A program made the position numbers and the translations under genes. Source: Arthrobacter jiangjiafuii (GTDB taxonomy: Bacteria; Actinomycetota; Actinomycetes; Actinomycetales; Micrococcaceae). Taken from it: 64,000 bases of DNA. The DNA lies in assembly GCF_018622995.1 (NCBI RefSeq), contig NZ_CP076022.1:1178001-1242000 (forward strand), given 5' to 3'. Below the pieces are notes generated by a model. That model saw nothing but the letters and a program-made list of their open reading frames with translations, was not told the DNA's origin and ran no database searches. How positions within the stretch are numbered: the first letter of the stretch is position 1; each line of letters opens with the position of its first letter. Shown here one piece after another: positions 7,664 through 16,429 of the stretch.

Positions 7664-9838
7664 ATGACCGACGCACTCTTCGACACCGTCCTGGTCGCCA
7701 ACCGCGGCGAAATCGCCTGCCGCATCATCGCGACCCTGCGCCGGCTGGGGATCCGCTCCGTTGCGGTCTACAGCGACGACGACGCCGGCGCGCGGCACGT
7801 GCGCGAGGCCGACCTTGCCGTCCGGCTCGGCCCGGCGGCGCCCCGGGACAGCTACCTCAACATCGAGGCCGTGCTCGCTGCCTGCCGGCGCTCCGGAGCG
7901 CAGGCGGTGCACCCCGGCTACGGGTTCCTCAGCGAAAGCGCCGAGTTCGCCCGGGCCCTTGAAGCTGCCGGGATTGTGTTCATCGGCCCCGGCGTGCGCG
8001 CACTGGACCTGATGGGGGACAAGATCCGGTCAAAGAACCACGTCTCCTCGCACGGGGTTCCGGTGGTGCCGGGTATCGCCGAACCCGGCCTGACCGACGA
8101 CCAGCTGATCACCGCCGCCGCCTCCGTGGGCTTCCCGCTGCTGATCAAGCCCTCGGCCGGAGGCGGCGGCAAGGGCATGCACGCGGTGGAAAACGCCGCA
8201 GACCTGCCGGCCGCGTTGCCCACCGCCCGCCGGGTCGCGGCATCGGCGTTCGGCGACGACACCCTCTTCCTGGAACGGCTGATCGCTGTGCCCCGGCACA
8301 TCGAGGTGCAGGTGCTGGCGGACAGCCATGGCAACGTGATCCATCTGGGGGAGCGTGAGTGCTCGCTGCAGCGACGCCACCAGAAGGTCATTGAGGAGGC
8401 GCCATCGGTCCTGCTGGACGAGGCAACCCGCGCCCGGATCGGGGAGGCTGCCTGCGAGGCGGCCCGGTCGGTGGACTACACCGGGGCCGGAACGGTGGAG
8501 TTCCTGGTTTCCGACGCGGCCCCCGGAGAGTTCTTCTTCATGGAGATGAACACCCGGCTGCAGGTGGAGCACCCGGTGACCGAGATGGTCACCGGACTGG
8601 ACCTGGTCGAATGGCAGGTCCGCATTGCCGCCGGCGAGAAGCTGGAGCTGGTCCAGGACGATGTGCGCCTCACCGGCCACGCCGTGGAAGCCCGGGTCTA
8701 TGCGGAGAACCCGGCGCGGGACTTCCTGCCCACCTCCGGGCGGGTACACCGCCTGCAGGAGGCCGCAGGGGAGGGGATCCGGGTGGACTCCTCGCTGCTG
8801 CCGGGACTCACCGTCTCCTCCAGCTACGACCCGATGCTGGCCAAGGTGATCGCGTGGGGCCCGGACCGGCAGAGCGCGCTGGACCGGCTGGATGCAGCAC
8901 TGGCGCAGACCGTCATCCTGGGAATCGGCACCAACCTGGAATACCTGCGCCTGCTGGTCAACGATCCCGACGTCCGGGCCGGCCGCCTGGATACCACCAT
9001 GATCGAACGGAAGCTGCCGGGGCTGACCTTCCGCAGCCCTTCTGAACCGGAGTTGGCCGCCGCCGCGCTGGTCCGGGTGGAGGAGCTGGCCGGGGCCGCC
9101 GCACCGGGCTTGTCCTCAGCACCGGCTGCGGGCCGGACGGCGGACCCCTCGCCCTGGCGGCGGGCCGACGGCTGGCGGATCGGGGTGCACCGGCCGTTGA
9201 CGCTCACCTTCGCGGCCGCCGCACCTCCTGCGCCCGCCGCGCCTCCTGCGCCCGGCGCGGGCGCCCCGGTACCTCGCGACGTCGTCGTCACCGTCCGCGG
9301 CAGCGCAACGGACGCCATGGTCACCATCAACGGGGGACCGGAGCATAGGGCGTCGCTGCACCGGGACGGGGACCGTGTCCTGCTCACGCTGGACGGCACC
9401 GTGCACCCGCTGACCTTGGCCCCGGTACCCGGCCCCGACCGCGGCCCCGGCACGGTGTGGGTTGCCGACGGCGGATATGCCGCCGAACTGCGGATCCGCA
9501 GCCGACGCGAACTGCTGGCTGCGGCGCTGGCCGCGGCGGGCCGTGCCGACGGTGCCGCCGATCCGGTACTGCGCTCGCCGATGCCCGGGACGGTGACGGC
9601 CGTGGCAGTCGCCGACGGCGACTCCGTCACCGCCGGGCAGCCGCTGCTCAGCGTCGAGGCCATGAAGATGGAGCACCAGCTCACCGCGCCGCTCACTGGC
9701 ACCGTGTCGCTGAACCTGCGGCCCGGCGACCTGGTCAAGGCCGACCAGGTGCTGGCGACCATCATGCCGGCGGACCCCGTCCCGGACCCCGCCACCCCAA
9801 ACCCCGCAACCGAAGGAGCAGGACATGCCGGACTTTGA
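7664..9838 (+). CDS. accA1: Acyl-CoA carboxylase alpha subunit (biotin carboxylase plus biotin carrier), probably for 3-methylcrotonyl-CoA
   Basis: The 724-residue protein begins at ATG 7664, seven bases after the beta-subunit stop. The N-terminal biotin carboxylase domain starts [16 protein letters not shown], with the ATP-grasp glycine loop in [12 protein letters not shown] and the active-site region [16 protein letters not shown] less conserved middle region of about 150 residues links to the C-terminal biotinyl domain. There Lys668 in [10 protein letters not shown] is the biotinylation site. The gene overlaps the next by 14 bases. It charges biotin with bicarbonate for the partner beta subunit. 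Confidence 0.92.
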   Translation: MTDALFDTVLVANRGEIACRIIATLRRLGIRSVAVYSDDDAGARHVREADLAVRLGPAAPRDSYLNIEAVLAACRRSGAQAVHPGYGFLSESAEFARALEAAGIVFIGPGVRALDLMGDKIRSKNHVSSHGVPVVPGIAEPGLTDDQLITAAASVGFPLLIKPSAGGGGKGMHAVENAADLPAALPTARRVAASAFGDDTLFLERLIAVPRHIEVQVLADSHGNVIHLGERECSLQRRHQKVIEEAPSVLLDEATRARIGEAACEAARSVDYTGAGTVEFLVSDAAPGEFFFMEMNTRLQVEHPVTEMVTGLDLVEWQVRIAAGEKLELVQDDVRLTGHAVEARVYAENPARDFLPTSGRVHRLQEAAGEGIRVDSSLLPGLTVSSSYDPMLAKVIAWGPDRQSALDRLDAALAQTVILGIGTNLEYLRLLVNDPDVRAGRLDTTMIERKLPGLTFRSPSEPELAAAALVRVEELAGAAAPGLSSAPAAGRTADPSPWRRADGWRIGVHRPLTLTFAAAAPPAPAAPPAPGAGAPVPRDVVVTVRGSATDAMVTINGGPEHRASLHRDGDRVLLTLDGTVHPLTLAPVPGPDRGPGTVWVADGGYAAELRIRSRRELLAAALAAAGRADGAADPVLRSPMPGTVTAVAVADGDSVTAGQPLLSVEAMKMEHQLTAPLTGTVSLNLRPGDLVKADQVLATIMPADPVPDPATPNPATEGAGHAGL

Positions 9839-11000
9839 CCTGAACGAGGACTACCAGGACCTGGTGGATACCGTCCGCGACTTCGCCGACACCGTCGTCG
9901 CGCCCGTATCCGCCCAGCACGACGCCGAGCACACCTTCCCCTACAAGGTAGTGGCGCAGATGGGGGAGATGGGCCTGTTCGGCCTGCCGTTCCCGGAGCA
10001 GTACGGCGGACAGGGCGGCGACTATTTTGCCCTCGCCCTGGCCCTGGAGCAGCTGGCCCGGGTGGACCAGTCCGTGGCCATCACCCTGGAGGCCGGCGTG
10101 TCCCTGGGAGCCATGCCCATCTACCGGTTCGGCACCGAGGAGCAGAAGCAGCAGTGGCTGCCCTCCCTCGCCTCCGGCACGGCGCTCGCCGGTTTCGGGC
10201 TGACCGAGAGCGAAGCCGGTTCAGACGCCGGCGGCACCCGGACCAACGCGCACCGCGAGAATGGGCAGTGGGTGATCAACGGGACCAAGGAGTTCATCAC
10301 CAACTCCGGCACCGACATCACCACCCTGGTCACCGTCACAGCCGTCACCGGAAGCACTGAGGTTCCGGACGGCCACGGCGGCAGCACGGTCAAGAAGCAG
10401 ATCTCCACCCTCCTGGTTCCCACCGACACCCCCGGCTTCACTGCGGAAAAGGCCTACAACAAGGTGGGCTGGAATGCCTCGGACACCCATCCGCTCACCC
10501 TGAACAACGTCCGGGTTCCGGAAGCCAACCTGCTTGGCGCCGAGGGCCGCGGCTTCGCGAACTTCCTGCAGATCCTGGACGAGGGACGCATCGCGATTGC
10601 CGCCCTCGCCACCGGAGCAGCCCAGGGATGCGTCGAGGAAGCCCTGCGCTACGCCAAGGAACGCGAGGCCTTTGGGGCTGCGATCGGCACCAACCAGGCC
10701 ATTTCCTTCAAGATCGCCCGGATGCAGACCCGCGCCCACACCGCCCGGCTGGCCTACTACGACGCCGCCGCGCGGATGCTCGCCGGCAAGCCGTTCAAGA
10801 CCCAGGCGGCCATGGCTAAGCTGGTCGCAGGCGAGGCGGCCATGGACAATGCCCGCGACGCCACCCAGATTTTCGGGGGTTATGGTTTCATCAACGAGTT
10901 CCGGGTGGCCCGCCACTACCGCGATTCCAAGATCCTGGAAGTGGGCGAGGGCACCACGGAGGTCCAGCTGATGCTGATCGCCCGGGAACTGGGGCTCTAG
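9825..11000 (+). CDS. Acyl-CoA dehydrogenase, probably isovaleryl/branched-chain acyl-CoA specific
   Basis: The 391-residue FAD enzyme has the full ACAD fold. [17 protein letters not shown] and [14 protein letters not shown] form the FAD/substrate region, and [18 protein letters not shown] and [15 protein letters not shown] lie in the C-terminal helical domain. The glutamate in GEGTTE aligns with the catalytic base of short- and medium-chain enzymes. Isovaleryl-CoA dehydrogenases instead use a glutamate in an earlier helix, where this protein reads [10 protein letters not shown]. The assignment to isovaleryl-CoA therefore rests on context. In the matching mycobacterial operon this place is taken by fadE19. 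Confidence 0.88.
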   Translation: MPDFDLNEDYQDLVDTVRDFADTVVAPVSAQHDAEHTFPYKVVAQMGEMGLFGLPFPEQYGGQGGDYFALALALEQLARVDQSVAITLEAGVSLGAMPIYRFGTEEQKQQWLPSLASGTALAGFGLTESEAGSDAGGTRTNAHRENGQWVINGTKEFITNSGTDITTLVTVTAVTGSTEVPDGHGGSTVKKQISTLLVPTDTPGFTAEKAYNKVGWNASDTHPLTLNNVRVPEANLLGAEGRGFANFLQILDEGRIAIAALATGAAQGCVEEALRYAKEREAFGAAIGTNQAISFKIARMQTRAHTARLAYYDAAARMLAGKPFKTQAAMAKLVAGEAAMDNARDATQIFGGYGFINEFRVARHYRDSKILEVGEGTTEVQLMLIARELGL

Positions 11001-11017
11001 GATGTCCGGTTGGTCAA

Positions 11018-11032
11018 CGGCGATTAACGAAC
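11018..11032. promoter_or_regulatory. Second copy of the TetR-operator-like motif, before the CoA-transferase genes
   Basis: CGGCGATTAACGAAC matches 12 of 15 bases of CGGTGATTAACCGAC at 5981-5995. It lies ten bases before the scoA start codon, in a 41-base gap inside the operon, with the small palindrome GTTGGTCAAC immediately upstream (11009-11018). It may be an internal operator or a chance match. Confidence 0.4.
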
Positions 11033-11041
11033 GGTGGATCC

Positions 11042-11845
11042 ATGATTAACAAGGTGATAGCCACGGCTGCCGACGCCGTCGCCGACATCCCCGACGGCGC
11101 CTCCCTGGCCGTGGGCGGCTTTGGACTGTGCGGCATTCCCGTGGCACTGATCGATGCCCTGCACGACGCCGGGGCTTCCGACTTGGAGACGGTCAGCAAC
11201 AACTGCGGCGTCGATGACTGGGGCCTGGGCCGGCTGCTGGCCGACCACCGGATCCGCCGCACGGTCAGCTCCTACGTGGGGGAGAACAAAGAATTTGCCC
11301 GGCAGTTCCTCGCCGGCGAGCTGGAAGTCATCCTCACGCCGCAGGGCACGCTCGCCGAGAAGCTGCGCGCCGGCGGGGCAGGCATCCCCGCGTTCTATAC
11401 GAGCGCCGGGGTGGGAACCCAGGTCAGCGAGGGCGGGCTGCCGCAGAAGTACGACGGCGACGGCGGTGTGCTGCAGGCCTCGGACGCCAAGGAAGTGCGC
11501 ACCTTCGGCGACGCGGAGTACGTGCTGGAGGAGTCCCTGACCCCGGACTTCGCGCTGGTCCACGCGTGGAAGGGGGACCGGCACGGCAACCTGGTCTTCC
11601 ATGCCACCGCCATGAACTTCAACCCGCTCTGTGCCATGGCCGGAAAAATCACCATTGCCGAGGTGGAAGAGCTGGTGGAACCCGGCGAGCTGGACCCGGC
11701 CTCGGTCCATGTCCCGGGCATCTTCGTCCAACGGGTCGTCCCGGTGGCACCGGGGGAGAAGCGCATCGAAAAGCGGACCGTGACCGCCACTACCGGAACC
11801 CCGGCAGCGGCGGCATCCACAAAAGGATTCCTGACATGGCACTGA
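11042..11845 (+). CDS. scoA: 3-oxoacid CoA-transferase, subunit A
   Basis: The 267-residue alpha subunit moves CoA between acyl-CoA and a free acid. Family marks are [20 protein letters not shown] near the N-terminus, [15 protein letters not shown] and [12 protein letters not shown]-like residues in the middle, and the C-terminal [25 protein letters not shown] precedes ATG 11042. It overlaps subunit B by ten bases. The usual activity would be succinyl-CoA:acetoacetate transfer, which disposes of the acetoacetate made from leucine. In mycobacteria an itaconate-activating role has also been considered for the equivalent gene. Confidence 0.9.
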   Translation: MINKVIATAADAVADIPDGASLAVGGFGLCGIPVALIDALHDAGASDLETVSNNCGVDDWGLGRLLADHRIRRTVSSYVGENKEFARQFLAGELEVILTPQGTLAEKLRAGGAGIPAFYTSAGVGTQVSEGGLPQKYDGDGGVLQASDAKEVRTFGDAEYVLEESLTPDFALVHAWKGDRHGNLVFHATAMNFNPLCAMAGKITIAEVEELVEPGELDPASVHVPGIFVQRVVPVAPGEKRIEKRTVTATTGTPAAAASTKGFLTWH

Positions 11846-12471
11846 CCCGGAACGAGCTGGCCGCCCGCGTGGCCCGCGAGCTGGAAAACGGACAATACGT
11901 CAACCTCGGGATCGGCATGCCCACACTGATCCCCAACTTCATTCCCGAGGGAGTGGAAGTGGTGCTGCACTCGGAAAACGGGGTGCTCGGCGTCGGCCCC
12001 TATCCCACCGAAGCGGAACTGGACCCGGACCTGATCAACGCCGGCAAGGAAACCGTCACGGTCAATGCCGGTGCGTCGTTCTTCGATTCCGCGGCGTCCT
12101 TCGGCATGGTCCGCGGCGGGCATGTGGATGTGGCGGTGCTCGGTGCCATGGAAGTGGCAGCCAACGGGGACCTGGCCAACTGGATGGTTCCCGGCAAGAT
12201 GGTCAAGGGCATGGGCGGGGCGATGGACCTGGTGTTCGGGGCCAAGAAGCTGATCGTGATGATGGACCACACCGACCGCGGCGGCAACCCCAAGATCGTG
12301 TCCGAATGTTCGCTGCCGCTGACCGGAAAGGGCTGCGTGGACCTGATCGTCACCGACCTGGCCGTGATCGAGGTGGGCCCCGGGGGGCTGGTCCTGCGCG
12401 AAACCGCTCCCGGGGTGAGCGTGGACGAGGTGCTGGCCGCCACCGGCGCGCGGCTGGAGGTTGGGCTGTGA
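11836..12471 (+). CDS. scoB: 3-oxoacid CoA-transferase, subunit B
   Basis: The 211-residue beta subunit begins at ATG 11836 inside the end of subunit A. It carries the catalytic glutamate in the SENG motif (Glu47 of [14 protein letters not shown]), which forms the glutamyl-CoA thioester intermediate. The glycine-rich [21 protein letters not shown] is another family hallmark. It forms the transferase with subunit A. Its stop overlaps the next start as GTGA. Confidence 0.92.
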   Translation: MALTRNELAARVARELENGQYVNLGIGMPTLIPNFIPEGVEVVLHSENGVLGVGPYPTEAELDPDLINAGKETVTVNAGASFFDSAASFGMVRGGHVDVAVLGAMEVAANGDLANWMVPGKMVKGMGGAMDLVFGAKKLIVMMDHTDRGGNPKIVSECSLPLTGKGCVDLIVTDLAVIEVGPGGLVLRETAPGVSVDEVLAATGARLEVGL

Positions 12472-12995
12472 CGTATGAGGAGCCCGACGCCGGGACCGAG
12501 GAGCTGGCCATGGCACCGCGGGTCATTGAGCAGCGCGGGCTCTGGTACGAGGAGTTCGAGCCAGGGGTGATCTACCGGCACCGCCCGGGCCGCACTGTCA
12601 CGGAGGCGGACAACGTCCTGTTCACCACCCTGACCATGAACACCCAGGGCCTGCACCTGGATGCCGCCTACAGTGCGGGCGAACCCTTTGGCCAGCGGCT
12701 GGTGAACTCGATGTTCACGCTCGCCACGATGGTGGGCCAGTCCGTGGGGCAGCTGACCCAGGGCACCCTGGTGGCGCAGCTGGGGCTGGGGGAGATTAGC
12801 TTTCCGCAGCCGCTCTTCCACGGCGACACGCTGTACACGGAGACCGAGGTGGTGGACAAGCGTCCGTCCGGGTCCCGCCCGGGACAGGGAATTGTCACCC
12901 TGGCCCATACCGGCCGCAACCAGCACGGGAATGTGGTGGCGCGCTGCACCCGGACCGCATTGATGTGGATGGAATCCGCCCGGGACGAAGGATAG
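12468..12995 (+). CDS. MaoC-like hot-dog enoyl-CoA hydratase of the leucine/itaconate-type operon
   Basis: From GTG 12468 (overlapping scoB) the protein has 175 residues, and ATG 12510 is an alternative. It shows a single MaoC-type hot-dog domain: [22 protein letters not shown] at the start, then [24 protein letters not shown], where the Asn/His residues lie in the catalytic loop, and [17 protein letters not shown]. It would add water to an enoyl-CoA such as 3-methylglutaconyl-CoA or itaconyl-CoA. It takes the place of Rv2499c in the mycobacterial operon, just before the CitE-like lyase. Its exact substrate is not decided by sequence. Confidence 0.85.
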   Translation: MTYEEPDAGTEELAMAPRVIEQRGLWYEEFEPGVIYRHRPGRTVTEADNVLFTTLTMNTQGLHLDAAYSAGEPFGQRLVNSMFTLATMVGQSVGQLTQGTLVAQLGLGEISFPQPLFHGDTLYTETEVVDKRPSGSRPGQGIVTLAHTGRNQHGNVVARCTRTALMWMESARDEG

Positions 12996-13031
12996 GTTGG
13001 ACGCACCACCCGCACTGAAGGAGATTTCCAC

Positions 13032-13844
13032 GTGACCACTTTCCCCATGGGTCCGGCCCTGCTCTTTTGCCCGGCTGACCGGCCCGAGCGCTTCGCCAAG
13101 GCAGCTGACCGCGCCGACGCCGTGATCCTGGACCTCGAGGACGCAGTGGCCCCCGGCGATAAGGACGCCGCCCGCCGGAACCTGGTCGACTCCGACCTGG
13201 ATCCGGAGACCACGATCGTCCGGGTCAACCCGGTGGGGTCCGCTGACTTCGAGAAGGACCTGGCCGCCATCCGGCAAACGCCCTACCGGACCCTGATGGT
13301 CGCCAAGGCAGAGGACCCCGCGGCCCTCGGTGCGGCGCTCGCGGACTTCGACGTCGTCGCCCTGCTGGAAACCGCCCTGGGCGTGGTCCGCGCGGCCGAG
13401 ATTGCGCAGGTGGCATGCGTGACCGCGCTGATGTGGGGCGCCGAAGACCTGATGGCCTCCCTCGGCGGGGAATCCAGCCGCCACGCCGACGGCAGTTACC
13501 GGGGCGTGGCCCAGCACGCCCGGGCCACGGTGCTGCTGGCCGCCGGTGCCTACGGCAAGGGCGCCATCGACTCGATCTACGGCAGCATCGAAGATACCGG
13601 GGGCCTCGAGCTGGAAGCACGCGACGGTGTTGCCTCCGGTTTCGCTGCCAAGGCCTGCATCCATCCCGGGCAGGTGCCGGCGGTGCGCGCGGCCTATGCG
13701 CCGTCGGAGGATGAGGTTCTGTACGCGGCCGAGCTCATCACCGAATCCGAGAACCAGGGCGGAGTGTTCAGCTTCCGCGGCCAGATGATCGACGGTCCGC
13801 TGCTGAAGCAGGCCCGGCAGACACTGCGCCGCGCCGGCCGGTAG
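13032..13844 (+). CDS. CitE-like beta-hydroxyacyl-CoA lyase (HpcH/HpaI aldolase family)
   Basis: The 270-residue TIM-barrel protein shows the CitE/malyl-CoA-lyase pattern. GPALLFCPADRPERFAKAA begins the barrel, VILDLEDAVAPGDKDAARR holds acidic metal-site residues, VARVNP-like IVRVNPVG follows, and ALLETALGVVRAAEIAQ and MWGAEDLMASLGG carry the glutamate and aspartate ligands. No other citrate lyase subunit is nearby, so it is a stand-alone lyase. The mycobacterial counterpart Rv2498c cleaves 3-hydroxyacyl-CoAs such as HMG-CoA and citramalyl-CoA. I infer the same last step here, in place of a classical HMG-CoA lyase. GTG start with GGAG nine bases upstream. Confidence 0.87.
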   Translation: MTTFPMGPALLFCPADRPERFAKAADRADAVILDLEDAVAPGDKDAARRNLVDSDLDPETTIVRVNPVGSADFEKDLAAIRQTPYRTLMVAKAEDPAALGAALADFDVVALLETALGVVRAAEIAQVACVTALMWGAEDLMASLGGESSRHADGSYRGVAQHARATVLLAAGAYGKGAIDSIYGSIEDTGGLELEARDGVASGFAAKACIHPGQVPAVRAAYAPSEDEVLYAAELITESENQGGVFSFRGQMIDGPLLKQARQTLRRAGR

Positions 13845-13937
13845 CTGCTGCGCCGGCTGCCAGTGCGCGGCTGTTGATCTCGGGGCTCCGGCAGCCGAAT
13901 TCCCGAGGCACCCGGGCGCTGGGAACAGGGGCTGCGT

Positions 13938-13943
13938 TACCTT
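13938..13943 (+). promoter_or_regulatory. -10-like box for a leaderless SDR gene
   Basis: TACCTT lies six bases before ATG 13950, and no Shine-Dalgarno sequence is visible. This spacing recurs at many genes in the window and predicts transcription starting at or next to the start codon. Confidence 0.4.
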
Positions 13944-13949
13944 CTTAAG

Positions 13950-14624
13950 ATGCGCATAGTCATAGCAGGTGCCCATGGACAGATTGCCCGCGAACTCGGC
14001 CGGCTGCTCACCGCCAACGGCCACGATGTGGCCGGCCTGATCCGCAACCCGGACCAGGCCGCTGACGTGGAGGCCGACGGCGTTGCCCCGGTGGTTATCG
14101 ACCTGGAGAACAGCACGGTCGACGACGTCATCCAGGTCCTCACCGGTGCCGACGCAGCCGTTTTCGCCGCGGGTGCCGGCCCGGGCAGCGGTGCCGCCCG
14201 GAAGGACAGCGTGGACCGCGGTGCCGCAGTGCTGCTGGCCGAAGGAGCGGAACAGGCCGGGGTGTCCCGCTTTGTGCAGATCTCCGCCGACGGTCTCGAT
14301 GCGGTGGCCGGGGGTGCCCGGCCGGAGGGCCTCGACGACGTCATGTACGCCTACCTCGTTGCCAAGCTGGCTGCCGAGGAGGACCTCAAGACCCGCGACC
14401 TGGACTGGACCATCGTGCGGCCGGGGCACCTGACCAATGACCAGGCCGTGGGCCTGGTGGAACTTGCCCCCGAGGTCGAGCCGGGCAGCATTCCCCGGCA
14501 CGACGTCGCGGCGGTCCTCGCGGAGCTGATCCACAGCGGCCGCGGCGCCCGGCTCACCCTGGACGTTGTCTCGGGCAACGACCCGATCCCGGACGCCGTC
14601 GCGGCCCTGCCCATCACGTTGTAG
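13950..14624 (+). CDS. NAD(P)-binding SDR-like oxidoreductase/epimerase (atypical SDR, YwnB-like)
   Basis: The 224-residue protein has one Rossmann domain. It begins MRIVIAGAHGQIARELGRLL (glycine-rich nucleotide loop GAHGQIA) and continues with VVIDLENSTVDDVIQVLTGADAAVFAAGAG, RFVQISADGL and WTIVRPGHLTN, all typical of atypical SDRs of the NAD(P)H-binding/NmrA type. No catalytic Tyr-x-x-x-Lys in a classical setting is evident, although YAYLVAKLAAE is close. The substrate is unknown. It is separated from the catabolic operon by about 100 bases and seems to be transcribed on its own. Confidence 0.85.
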   Translation: MRIVIAGAHGQIARELGRLLTANGHDVAGLIRNPDQAADVEADGVAPVVIDLENSTVDDVIQVLTGADAAVFAAGAGPGSGAARKDSVDRGAAVLLAEGAEQAGVSRFVQISADGLDAVAGGARPEGLDDVMYAYLVAKLAAEEDLKTRDLDWTIVRPGHLTNDQAVGLVELAPEVEPGSIPRHDVAAVLAELIHSGRGARLTLDVVSGNDPIPDAVAALPITL

Positions 14625-14792
14625 CCGGCCTTCCCAGCCGGCCCCAATCTGGTGCCCTCCCGGGGCCGGCGGCAGGCTTCGCCGACTCCGCTGGCACGGG
14701 TGGTTCCCCCTCTCGTCCACTCCCGCAGCTGATGGGGCGCCCGCCGCCTGTCACCCCTGTCCCCATAGGGTGGGAGCTGGTGCGCCGCCCGT

Positions 14793-15080
14793 CGAGTGTG
14801 CAGTTGTGGCGGTTATCCGGATGTCCCCGGCATCGAGAGTGCACCTACGGCGGGGTCGGGCCTCTGGAAGTCGCCAAACGTGTACTCTCGCGGTCCGGGC
14901 ACGGACCTTTTCCCGCGTTAGGTGCGCTCTCGCCGCCGAGTGCGCACATATGGCGAGTACCCGGGCGCCCCCGGCGCCGAGAGTGCAGCTCTGGCGAAGT
15001 AGCACGCTGTCGCCCGCCGCCGAGAGTGCAGCTCTGCCGGTTATCCCGGCGTCCCCGGTATCGAGATCGCAGTTATGGCG
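14793..15080. repeat. Intergenic array of eight short direct and inverted repeats
   Basis: The 520-base gap between the SDR gene and dxr holds eight copies of a 19-base element close to CGAGAGTGCAGCTCTGGCG. Six are direct (starts 14793, 14834, 14937, 14978, 15021, 15062) and two are inverted (14872-14890 and 14914-14932). Direct copies are spaced 41-43 bases apart. The spacers also resemble each other (GTTATCCGGATGTCCCCGG and GTTATCCCGGCGTCCCCGG), so the true unit is about 41 bases. No gene is seen in the gap. Function is unknown: it may be a transcript structure, protein-binding cluster or miniature repeat family. Confidence 0.8.
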
Positions 15081-15134
15081 GGCTCCACCCGTGGCCAGAG
15101 CACCGGGAGCGCAGCCCGCGACAGCCGCGGTGCG

Positions 15135-15140
15135 TAATAC
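15135..15140 (+). promoter_or_regulatory. -10 box for leaderless dxr
   Basis: TAATAC is seven bases before ATG 15148, and no ribosome-binding site is present. The spacing fits a leaderless transcript. Confidence 0.5.
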
Positions 15141-15147
15141 TTGAACC

Positions 15148-16392
15148 ATGCAGCTTCAAGGTTTTTCCGGCACCCCGTCCGCAGCCACCGACCGCCCCTT
15201 CGGCAGTACCGAGGGCGTGCCCCGGCGCGTGGTGCTCCTGGGCTCCACCGGATCGATCGGCACTCAGGCCATCGACGTGGCCGACGGCGCCCCGGACCGG
15301 TTCACCATTGTTGCCCTGGCCGCCGGCGGGTCCAACCTGGACCTGCTCGCCCGGCAGGCCGTCCATACCCGGGCCGCCGCCGTCGGCGCAGCCGTCGTTG
15401 ACACCGCCACCCTGCGCAACGCCATCGAGGCTGCATCCCGCGACGCCGGTGTCAACGACTATGACCCGGAACTCTTCACCGGCCCCTCCGCAGCCACCGC
15501 CATCGCCGCCTGGCCCGAGGCCGAGGTGGTCCTGAACGGCATTACCGGTTCCATCGGCCTGGAACCCACCCTTGCCGCACTGGCCGCCGGCCACCTGCTG
15601 GCCCTGGCGAACAAGGAATCCCTGATCGTCGGAGGCGAGCTGGTCAAGCGGGCAGCAGCTCCGGGACAGCTGGTGCCGGTGGATTCCGAGCACTCCGCCC
15701 TGGCCCAGGCCCTGCGCTCGGGCACCGACGCGGAGGTGGACCGTCTGGTCGTCACCGCTTCCGGCGGTCCGTTCCGCGGCATGACCCGCAGCCAGCTCGA
15801 ACACGTCACCCCCGACCAGGCACTGGCCCACCCGACCTGGAAAATGGGCCGGATGGTCACCACCAACTCGGCCTCCATGGTCAACAAGGCCCTGGAAGTC
15901 ATCGAAGCCCACCTGCTCTTCGACGTGCCGCTGGACCGGATCGACGTCGTCGTCCACCCGCAGTCCGTGGTGCATTCCATGGTTCAGTTCGTGGACGGCT
16001 CCACCATCGCGCAGGCCTCCCCGCCGGACATGCGCCTGCCGATCGCCCTGGGCATGGGCTGGCCGGACCGGGTTCCGGGCGCCGCGAAGCCCTGCGACTG
16101 GTCCAAGGCCGCCACCTGGACGTTCGAGCCGCTGGACGAGGAGGCATTTCCCGCCGTCGCTCTGGCCAAGGCCACCGCCGCGGCCGGCGGCACCGGCATG
16201 GCCGTGTACAACGCAGCCAACGAAGAGGCCGTGGATGCCTTCCACGACGGACTCATCGGATTCACAGACATCGTTGATACGATCGCGGCCGTATTGGCCG
16301 AACACACCGACACCGCGGAACTCACCCTGGAGTCGGTGCTCGCTGCGGAAAAGTGGGCCCGCACAGCGGCACGCGCCCGCTGCGGCCGGTAG
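15148..16392 (+). CDS. dxr: 1-deoxy-D-xylulose 5-phosphate reductoisomerase
   Basis: The 414-residue NADPH enzyme makes 2-C-methyl-D-erythritol 4-phosphate in the non-mevalonate isoprenoid pathway. It has the N-terminal dinucleotide loop [17 protein letters not shown], the metal/substrate region [15 protein letters not shown] and [12 protein letters not shown], the flexible loop [13 protein letters not shown], and [20 protein letters not shown]. All are diagnostic. The first 25 or so residues are a poorly conserved extension before the Rossmann fold. It is followed by the RseP-type protease and, further on, ispG, the common actinobacterial order. Confidence 0.97.
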   Translation: MQLQGFSGTPSAATDRPFGSTEGVPRRVVLLGSTGSIGTQAIDVADGAPDRFTIVALAAGGSNLDLLARQAVHTRAAAVGAAVVDTATLRNAIEAASRDAGVNDYDPELFTGPSAATAIAAWPEAEVVLNGITGSIGLEPTLAALAAGHLLALANKESLIVGGELVKRAAAPGQLVPVDSEHSALAQALRSGTDAEVDRLVVTASGGPFRGMTRSQLEHVTPDQALAHPTWKMGRMVTTNSASMVNKALEVIEAHLLFDVPLDRIDVVVHPQSVVHSMVQFVDGSTIAQASPPDMRLPIALGMGWPDRVPGAAKPCDWSKAATWTFEPLDEEAFPAVALAKATAAAGGTGMAVYNAANEEAVDAFHDGLIGFTDIVDTIAAVLAEHTDTAELTLESVLAAEKWARTAARARCGR

Positions 16393-16429
16393 TTTTCCGC
16401 ACAACTCCATAACCCCGAAGGAAAAACCC

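Noticed and set aside
13845-13949. Terminator after the CitE-like gene
   Set aside because: CGGCTGCC (13854-13861) and GGCAGCCG (13890-13897) can pair, but the 28-base loop and lack of a T-run make it weak.
14793-15080. CRISPR array
   Set aside because: The units are mixed in orientation, the spacers resemble each other, the unit is too short and diverged, and no cas gene is nearby.
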